Source: Peromyscus leucopus (lineage: Eukaryota; Chordata; Mammalia; Rodentia; Cricetidae). Taken from it: DNA of 64,000 nucleotides. Both the position numbers and the translations under genes were made by a program. Location: assembly GCF_004664715.2 (NCBI RefSeq), contig NC_051070.1, forward strand, positions 68,124,700-68,188,699, given 5' to 3'. The notes below the pieces were generated by a model that ran no database searches, was not told the origin of the DNA, and saw nothing but the letters and a program-made list of their open reading frames with translations. The stretch's first letter is position 1. Every line of letters begins with the position of its first letter. Below, in pieces: positions 57,331 through 64,000 of this stretch.

Positions 57331-57744
57331 GTTAAATTTTATTTTAAATTCTAATGAGGATCTAGTAAGGAAATATAAAGTGCTTGGACTTAGAGTTAGG
57401 GATTGGGAAAAGAGCAAAATTCCCTCTGAGATCACACCATCAAGAACTTTTAGTTCCTCAGAGATGAAAGAGGGTATATCTTTAAAAAAACAAACAAACA
57501 AACAAACAAAAGGAAATAAAAGTCTCTTCAGGGTCTGTCCATGAACTCATGATCACTCAGGCTGTCTCCCAAGTGCTGGGATTACAAATATTCACCAGCA
57601 AGCCTGGCTCTCGATAATTATTTTCTGGATGAACATGGTCCTTGCTCTACCAGCCATGATGTATCATCACAGTGACAGAGCCATCACCGAAGCAGGCCGA
57701 CCAGCGGGGTGGAGAACAAGTCTATTCCAGTGGAGACCCGAGCA

Positions 57745-60700
57745 TCAGAGTGATACAGCAGCCGATGGGAGTTCTGGGCTCTGCACCAGGAACTGAGCAG
57801 CTCTCTGCTCCTCGGGAACTGTCTCCAGCAAATGTCGGGCAAAGGCCTGCTCCATCTGCAAGGAATGGAATGAGGATCAGGCCTCATGAGCAGTGCAGGA
57901 ACATCACTACCCGGAGCCCCTCCCTCCCCGCAGGAAAAATTCTTTTGAGACCAACCAACACAGGACTCTTCCTGGAGTGGAACTCACCCTCACTGTGATA
58001 AGATTCTCCTTGGTGTGGTTACAGCCAGGCTCCTCCTCCCAGAAATGCAGTGTGGCCTGGAACTTGGGTGGGGGGCCCTGGCCCTGGCAGTACTGGGCCA
58101 AGTCTGAAAAAAAGTGTCAAGGATTGGGAGAAAGAAAGAGGAAGGCAGTCATGGCAGCATGGCCAGGCATGGTGGTATATGCCTGTAACCCCAGCACTCA
58201 GGCTGGGGCAGGAGAGTTACCATGTGTTTGAAATGGCCCTGTCTACTTAGTGAGTTCCAGGACACTCGGAGTGGTGTGAGGACATATCTCAAGAACAAAA
58301 CAAAACAAACAAACAAACAAAAAACCCAACAATACATAGAGAGGACCATGAGTAAAGTGAAGCTGTGGGATGCCAGAGGCAGATAAAGTTGGGAATGGGC
58401 TAACATGGACACCAAGCCAGGACAGAAGCCATGGGCTAGAGAAGCTAGGAACCAAGCTCTCTCTCTCTCCTCCCTTATGCTGTAGGAAGGGCACCGTGGA
58501 ATCCTCAGAAGCAGCAGCCTGGCGACCAACCTCTGTTGTTGGCTTAGACTCTCCCAGAACTAGGGTCCATAGCCCAGGGACATCTACATCTATCCTCTAT
58601 GCTCCTCACTCTGCTCCTGTGTTCAGAGTCTGAGGCTGTACCTAGAATTTCAAGAGTGGACAGAAAGAAGGGACAGTCTAGGAGATGCCTACAGTACGGT
58701 AGAGATGGTGGCGTGGGGCAAGTGTGTGGAAGACAGCTTGGCTCTTCCACAAACAGAGTTGTGTGTTCCCATGTGTGCAGAGATGGTGACGAGGCTTAAA
58801 TCTGTGTTAACTCACTTGCACACGTTCACATATCCATGTTTCAATGCTACAATGCTTCCCCAAGAGGAACACGCTTGTGCTGAACTCCAGCTGAGGCTCA
58901 TCTACCACCCCCTTGGCTGGGGAAATGCTGCCAGAGCTAAACATATGGCTACACATAACGTGCACAATACCAGTGCAGGGGCCCCATGCACAGGCTGTAG
59001 TGACAATCTGCTGGTGGACGGGGTAGTGGGAGAACCCAGGTCAGGCCCGGGGGCGAGTGAGAAAGGGTAGGTGCTCAGACGCCCGCCCAGCCAGGACCCC
59101 TTACCTCTGTAGAAGTAGGCGGTACTGAAGAGCTCCACACACTTATTGCTGGGCAGCAGATGTGGCCCAGGCCCAGGTGGGGCCTTAGGTGCATTCCAGA
59201 AGATGGGGATGGGGCAGAGGCGCTGAACAAAGAGGCCTCTGGAGTTGCTGGCCACCAGGATCCCTCTCTCGAGCTGACTCAGCAGGCGCTGGATAGGCTC
59301 CGGTGGATCCGGTTTGGGAAAGGTCACCTGCAGCATCTCGCTCTCCAAGACCAAGGGCTCAGCCACAAGGCGGCAGTCTAGGTTGGGCACCCGGACCTCA
59401 CCCACCACACGGCCACTGTAGATGAAGGTGAGCAGCAGCGAGTAGTCTGGGGACGGAAAAGAAGTCTCGCTTTACTAGACGCAGGAGGAGCCCGAAGGCT
59501 GATAAGAGGCCTTCTCTCCACGGTGCACCTGACCGGCACAAGGCTTTAGAAAAATGAGGTTCCATGTGGTCCAGTGTCCCCATTTTGTTAACAGGAAAAC
59601 TGAGGTCCAAAGCGGGAATCCAAGCAAGCACTGGGAAGACAAGGTTGCAGGGCTCAGGCAGCTCCTTCTGAGTTAGAGAAGGTACCTTTGGGCTGATAGT
59701 GTGGCTCTTTTGAAAGAATGGTTGCCTACCATACACAAAGCCCTGGGTTCGATCCCCAGCACTGCATAAGCCCTTAGACCTGATGAGGCAGCACACATCT
59801 GTAAGCCCTTCACTCAGGAGGATCAGGGACTCAGGCCATCTTTACCTGCACAGTGAGTCTGAGGTCAGTCTGGGCAATGTGAGACTGTCTCTAAAAAATA
59901 AAGGAAGGAAGGAAGGAAGGAAGGAGGAAGGAAGGAAGGAAGGAAGGAAGGAAGGAAGGAAGGAAGGAAGGAAGGAAGGAAGGAGAAGGCGCCTCCTTCT
60001 CCACGTGCATGCCTTCCTGCAAACAGGGTTTTCTGGCAAAGCTTTCCTGTCACTGAGGGGTCACTATATCAGAGCTTAACACTCATGGCTGTGCAGTTTA
60101 AGCGAAGGTCTGAGACTGGACTTTTCTGGACAATAAAGAAATAAATGTCTCACTAGGCAGTGGTGGTGGCGCACGCCTTTAATCCCAGCACTCAGGAGGC
60201 AGAGGCAGGTGGATCTCTGTGAATTTGAGGCCAGCCTGGTCTACAGAGTGAGTTCCAGGCTAGACAGAGATACACAGAGAAACCCTGTCAAACACCAAAA
60301 AGAAAAAAGAAAAACAAATGTCTCAGTGTAGCTCTCCAAGGAACAGAGTATTTATGTTTTGTGTTTTTCCCTGAGGGAGAACAAAGCTCTGTGCAGTATG
60401 ATCTGCCAGCCACACGGGATACTCAGGTCATACAAGTGTTGTCTCTAGGATAAAGTGGACCCAGTTTGTTGTGAGCACTAGCTGAGGAGACAATGTAGGC
60501 GAGGTCAGAGGGAGCAGACCTAACAGGAAGGGGAGAGGGAGGGGTCAGAAAGGCCGAGCACCTGAGTTCAGAGGAAGCTGATGCTCCATGAACACTGGCT
60601 CCTCTTGAATGGAGGCTTCCTCTTGAATGCAGGCACCTGGAAGAGAGGCAAAGGCTCTGATCACTCAGAGTGGGACCCAAGAGCCTGGGACAGAGGTGCA

Positions 60701-61031
60701 GCAGAGACAGGGGCAGGAGAGACGGTACCTTCCTCTGGCTCTGGGCTGTCCCCGCCGCTGCTGCTGACTCCACTGCTGCTGCTGCTGCTGCTGCCTCCAC
60801 TGCAGCTGCTGCTGCTTCCACTGCAGCTGCTGCTGCTTCCACCACAGCCACTGTCTGAGTGGTTTACCATCCAGTTGGTCCTCCCTTTCTCCTACAGATA
60901 CAGCATCTATCACTGGCACACCTCTTCCTTTGATTACTATCCCGCTCTCTGGTCCCATTCCCCTTCCCAGCACTCACTTTATCAAAGGAGTCTTGAAGAC
61001 AAGAATAACTGAGCATCAAGTTCTTTGGTTG

Positions 61032-61064
<33 letters not shown>

Positions 61065-62205
61065 AGTTTTTATGTACATCAGGGTTTTGCCTGCATATAT
61101 GTCTGTGTGAAGGTGCCAGATGCACCGGAAATGGAGTTACAGACAGTTGTGAACTGCCATGTGGGTGCTGGGAACTGAACCCAGGTCCTTTGGAAGAGCG
61201 GCCAGGGCTCTTAACTGCTGGCCATCACCCCAGCCCCCGTGTCAGGTTCTTGATGGTGTCTTATTTATTACCTTACTTTCTTCCCTCTCTGGTGACACAG
61301 ACCTGATGCATCGCTTTGATGGTGATTTCTGGACTCTTGGTTGGGCTGCAGAAATGTTGCAGGTAGAGGAAAGTTAGAGCCTTTTACAGAGAAAGGTGGT
61401 GGTGGTGGCAGCGGCGGGGGGGACCCAAAGCAATAAAAATCTGGGCAGGAGCAGGGAGCCAGCAGGGCCTGCCAGCCCACAGATGGCTCTTCTCTCCAGT
61501 CTTCCTGGTCAATCTGCTCATCCCAGGAGCAGCGGGGCAGGGACCACTCACCGGGGAGGGTTCCTGGTGGCAGTATCCGATACACTTTGTAGGGTTCAGC
61601 AACATCCATCCGGCCTCTCTCAGGGACCTCTTCAAATTCAGAACTCTTGTTGAGGGCACAGCGCAGGCGAGTCTTCCAGACAGCAGCATTTCCTAGTTCC
61701 CCTTCCTTAGTCTTTTCCTTATACAGTGCCCAAGCCTAGCAGGAGATTAGGTGAAGAAGAGACAGAGTATCACATACTCCACCTGTCCCTCCCAATGGAG
61801 GACTGCACAGGCCTTGAGCTCCGATGAGCCTGCACTGGTTTGTATTCCGGCCTCGCCAGCATGAACTCCTCAGTCATTTTTGACTGTGGCTCTGCAAATG
61901 ACACAGGTGGTTCTACTTCCCAGTACTGCCTTCACCCAAAGCCTAGACAAAAGCCTTTGGGTGTGAACACACCAGTGCAGATGCCATCCTGTACTTGAGG
62001 GGATGGTGGCTTTAGGCCCTCTCACCTTGAACAGGGCAGCATCCTGGTCCTCTCGGAAGTCTTGCTTGCCTGCATGCTTCCAGGGAATCCGGAACATGGT
62101 CTTGTCTGCATCGTCCCAGCACACCCCTGGGAACTGCCCACTTTCCAATTGCTCTATTATCCAACTCCGGAGCTTTCGGGTGCTGCGTGGTTTCCCTGAG
62201 GCCAT
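57745..62205 (-). CDS. IRF9: Interferon regulatory factor 9
   Basis: IRF9 binds ISREs and joins STAT1/STAT2 in ISGF3. Coding exons: 62205-62026, 61735-61552, 61345-61277, 60884-60729, 60636-60562, 59446-59105, 58103-57988, 57855-57745. They total 410 aa if exon 4 starts at the AG ending 60885. The DBD has the Trp-repeat pattern (W15, W30, W42, W62). The IAD begins DYSLLLTFIYSGRVVGE. The linker is Ser/Cys/Gly-rich, coded by AGC repeats (60740-60850). Frame check: the upstream AG choices (60892 and 60889) shift the downstream frame. The C-terminal helix region starts MEQAFARHLLE. The 5' UTR exon lies past intron 1. Confidence 0.93.
59692..59772 (+). repeat. ID-type SINE in IRF9 intron
   Basis: aaagccctgggttcgatccc and cagcactgcataag: the BC1/ID right end. 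Confidence 0.8.
59898..59984. repeat. (GGAA)n microsatellite in IRF9 intron
   Basis: About 21 GGAA units with one break, following an aaataaa-type SINE tail. In the antisense reading it is (TTCC)n. Confidence 0.92.
60155..60312 (+). repeat. B1 SINE in IRF9 intron
   Basis: Forward copy with ggtggcgcacgcctttaatc and gagaaaccctgtcaaacacc. Confidence 0.88.
61029..61245 (-). repeat. B2 SINE with poly-T in IRF9 intron
   Basis: T-run at 61030-61057, then aagatttagtttttatgtac and ccaggtcctttggaagagcg. Confidence 0.88.
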
Positions 62206-62214
62206 TCTGGGAAG

Positions 62215-62970
62215 AGAAGCAGGATATATAGAACTATTTTTCCAACTGGAGACAGGATCTCACTATGTCATCCTGGATAGCCTGGGACTAACCATATAGA
62301 TCAGGCTGGACTTAAACAGAGATCCACCTGCCTTTGAAGTGATGGGATCCAAGGTGTGGGGGGCCATGCCCAGGGAGAACCCACAATTTGGAAGTACTTG
62401 CTAAACTTTGATCACTGGGGCCAGCTTCCTGCAACAGCCCTGCCCCTTCCTTTTCTGTCTTGAAACATTCTGAGGGAGAATCTGTCATTCAATATTCCAA
62501 GTTATTACACCTGGAAGGAAACCTTGGTCTTAATGTTGAGGTGTTTTAGAAATGTGTATTTCGGAGGATTCCCTTAATGACCTGCTCCTGGTGACAGGCT
62601 GTATAGATCCCATGCACCCAAAGAGGCAACCTTTGCCTTGAAGGCATCTCCCCAATCTACTTGCCCCTTCACCCCATCCCTTCTCCCTGTGAGGGAGCTA
62701 AGGCAGACAGCTGGGGGAAAGGGCAGAGTTGCAGCAGAAGTGGGCAGGGCCAGAGGCAAGGAAACAAAGGTCACCTGAGGCTGAGCAAAGAGCCCTCCTC
62801 CTCCTCCTCCTCCTCCGCTGTCTACAGGGCCCAGTACCGGTCTCTCAGGCCAATCTATTTTCTGATCCACAAGCCTCTGGTCTGGTTCTCCCTCTAGCAC
62901 AGGGCCCTGGGGGCCTTCGCCATCCTCATCTTAGTGCCCTCCCAACCGATTCCCTTTGGAGCTGCCCTTA
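62215..62970 (-). other. IRF9: IRF9 intron 1
   Basis: Contains a degraded reverse SINE (62235-62355) and a (CCT)n run at 62791-62816. No gene. Confidence 0.6.
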
Positions 62971-62971
62971 C

Positions 62972-63125
62972 CTGAGCGGCCACCGCCGAGGAGGTGCCAC
63001 AGTCAGCTTGTTCTAGGCTGTTTCTGATCTCTCCTCCCCTTTCTACAGTTCCCACCCTAAGTTTCAGTTCTCCGGCGGGGAGGTGCGTTTCCTAGAAATC
63101 ACGTGGTCTGGGTTGCAGGGCAAGC
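62972..63125 (-). promoter_or_regulatory. IRF9: IRF9 first exon and promoter with GAS and ISRE-like sites
   Basis: A minus-strand donor (cgctcag/gtaagg, border 62972) ends the probable non-coding exon 1. Upstream of it, TTCCTAGAA at 63089-63097 is a perfect TTCN3GAA STAT (GAS) site, and AGTTTCAGTTCTCC at 63060-63073 is ISRE-like. IRF9 is known to be interferon-inducible. Site function is inferred. Confidence 0.55.
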
Positions 63126-63129
63126 GCTT

Positions 63130-63550
63130 GCCACCAGAGGGAAGCAGATCTGAGACTGTGTCAGCAACAGAGCAGGCGCGGGGCCTGGGGCCTGGGGCCT
63201 CTGGCCAGACTCCTTCCTCCCAGACTGGACTCCCCTGAACCCGAGACACGGCTGCCTCTCGGGAAGGCTACTCCCCAAGTGTCTGCTTGCTATATTTTAG
63301 GTGATCTAGGAAAATCAAGGAAAAAGGAAGCAGAAAAGCCGACACCAGACGATCAGATGTGGAGGGTCTCTCTTGTCCATCCGTCCACAGACTTCATTTC
63401 TTCTAGCCAGGAGTCCGGGAGGGGAGACTGGAGAGTAGGCTGCTGGCGGCCCTTCCAACAAGATTCTGTTCACCTACCCCCTCCCTTTCCCCAAGGCCCC
63501 TAGATGGTGAGGCCAGGAAGAAGGACCACCAAGAAGCCTAGGCCATAAGA
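63130..63550. other. IRF9-RNF31 intergenic
   Basis: Holds no repeat I recognise and no gene. Confidence 0.5.
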
Positions 63551-63556
63551 CGCCTC

Positions 63557-63562
63557 TTTATT
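63557..63562 (-). terminator. RNF31: RNF31 poly(A) signal
   Basis: TTTATT on the + strand reads AATAAA on the minus strand, 65 nt past the RNF31 stop. Confidence 0.85.
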
Positions 63563-63626
63563 GGTGCCGGAAGGAGCTGCTGCTGAGGGCAGGGTTGTGA
63601 AGACTCATCAGGACCCATGCCCTCAG

Positions 63627-63932
63627 CTACTTCCTCCTGCGGGCAATACTCTGTCCCAAGGGAACCTCTTCTGTCAGCTTCTGCAAAGGAGAGGAGAAAC
63701 GGGCTGTGACAGGTGATTCTGGAAGGCAAGGGCAGAGGTGAAGCTGGGTGCTGGCAGTGTTACCTGTAACAATCGAGCCTGATAGGCAGGAAGGTCCTCT
63801 CCATCCAGCGGTTCGGGATGCACATGGAGGTAGCGGGCAGTGGCTGTCTCCAGCTCCCCCACTTCGTACAGGGTGGCTGGGTCCAACGAGTGGGCATTGA
63901 TGAGGCTCACAAGATATTCTTTGTAGTGTGCC
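63627..63932 (-). CDS. RNF31: RNF31/HOIP, last two exons
   Basis: HOIP is the RBR E3 of LUBAC (with HOIL-1L and SHARPIN), making Met1-linked ubiquitin chains in NF-kB signalling. Two exons: 63932-63764 and 63680-63627. Translated text includes EYLVSLINAHSLDPATLYEV and AYQARLLQ, then KLTEEVPLGQSIARRRK before the stop. This is the C-terminal linear-chain-determining domain. The rest lies beyond the window's right edge. Confidence 0.96.
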   Translation of the reverse strand, partial: GTLQRISCEPHQCPLVGPSHPVRSGGAGDSHCPLPPCASRTAGWRGPSCLSGSIVTGNTASTQLHLCPCLPESPVTARFSSPLQKLTEEVPLGQSIARRRK

Positions 63933-64000
63933 CTGGAGAGGAGGAAGCAGAATGTTTATTCTTCCGTTATCAAGAGTGTGGTACTATTAACTGTGTGGTC

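Noticed and set aside
60423..60851. 142-codon minus frame with Ala/Glu/Val repeats
   Set aside because: Alternative frame of the AGC-rich IRF9 exon; splice borders and homology favour the Ser frame.

Overview
The window is nuclear DNA of a muroid rodent, most likely a cricetid (hamster, deer mouse or vole group). It is packed with B1, B2 and ID SINEs. Many B1 copies carry an AAAGGCACAAAGCTACACAG-type 3' half that I associate with cricetids rather than Mus. Several LTR repeats also look cricetid. Genes have ordinary mammalian introns with GT-AG sites.

The block is the conserved mammalian cluster found on human 14q12 (order recalled from knowledge). Left to right: the 3' part of NEDD8 (+), MDP1 (+), a decayed CHMP4A (+), TSSK4 (-), a 13-15 kb repeat-rich stretch containing a 5'-truncated ERVK provirus with an open pol frame, TM9SF1 (+), IPO4 (+), REC8 (-), IRF9 (-), and the last two exons of RNF31/HOIP (-). 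Joining exons by eye at consensus sites gives complete open frames of 164 aa (MDP1), 349 or 328 aa (TSSK4), 606 aa (TM9SF1), 1082 aa (IPO4), 576 aa (REC8) and 410 aa (IRF9). These lengths match or lie close to the family lengths I know.

The genes do not form one pathway. NEDD8 is a ubiquitin-like modifier, MDP1 a HAD phosphatase, TSSK4 a testis kinase, TM9SF1 a nonaspanin, IPO4 an importin, REC8 the meiotic cohesin kleisin, IRF9 the DNA-binding subunit of ISGF3, and RNF31 the catalytic subunit of the linear-ubiquitin ligase LUBAC. They sit close together, often a few hundred bp apart.

I see no new multi-gene system. The points most worth following are: (1) CHMP4A survives only as an intron-bearing, stop-ridden unitary pseudogene in its ancestral slot; (2) IRF9 has an AGC-repeat expansion coding for a Ser/Cys/Gly linker, next to a splice acceptor that keeps the frame only if an unusual AG is used; (3) the provirus has all recognisable RT, RNase H and integrase catalytic residues but no 5' half and no env, and carries a roughly 70-bp degenerate tandem repeat; (4) a related solo LTR with a perfect 6-bp target duplication is nested in an older LTR; (5) a degraded retroviral protease fossil lies upstream of CHMP4A; (6) IPO4 has a GC-AG intron.
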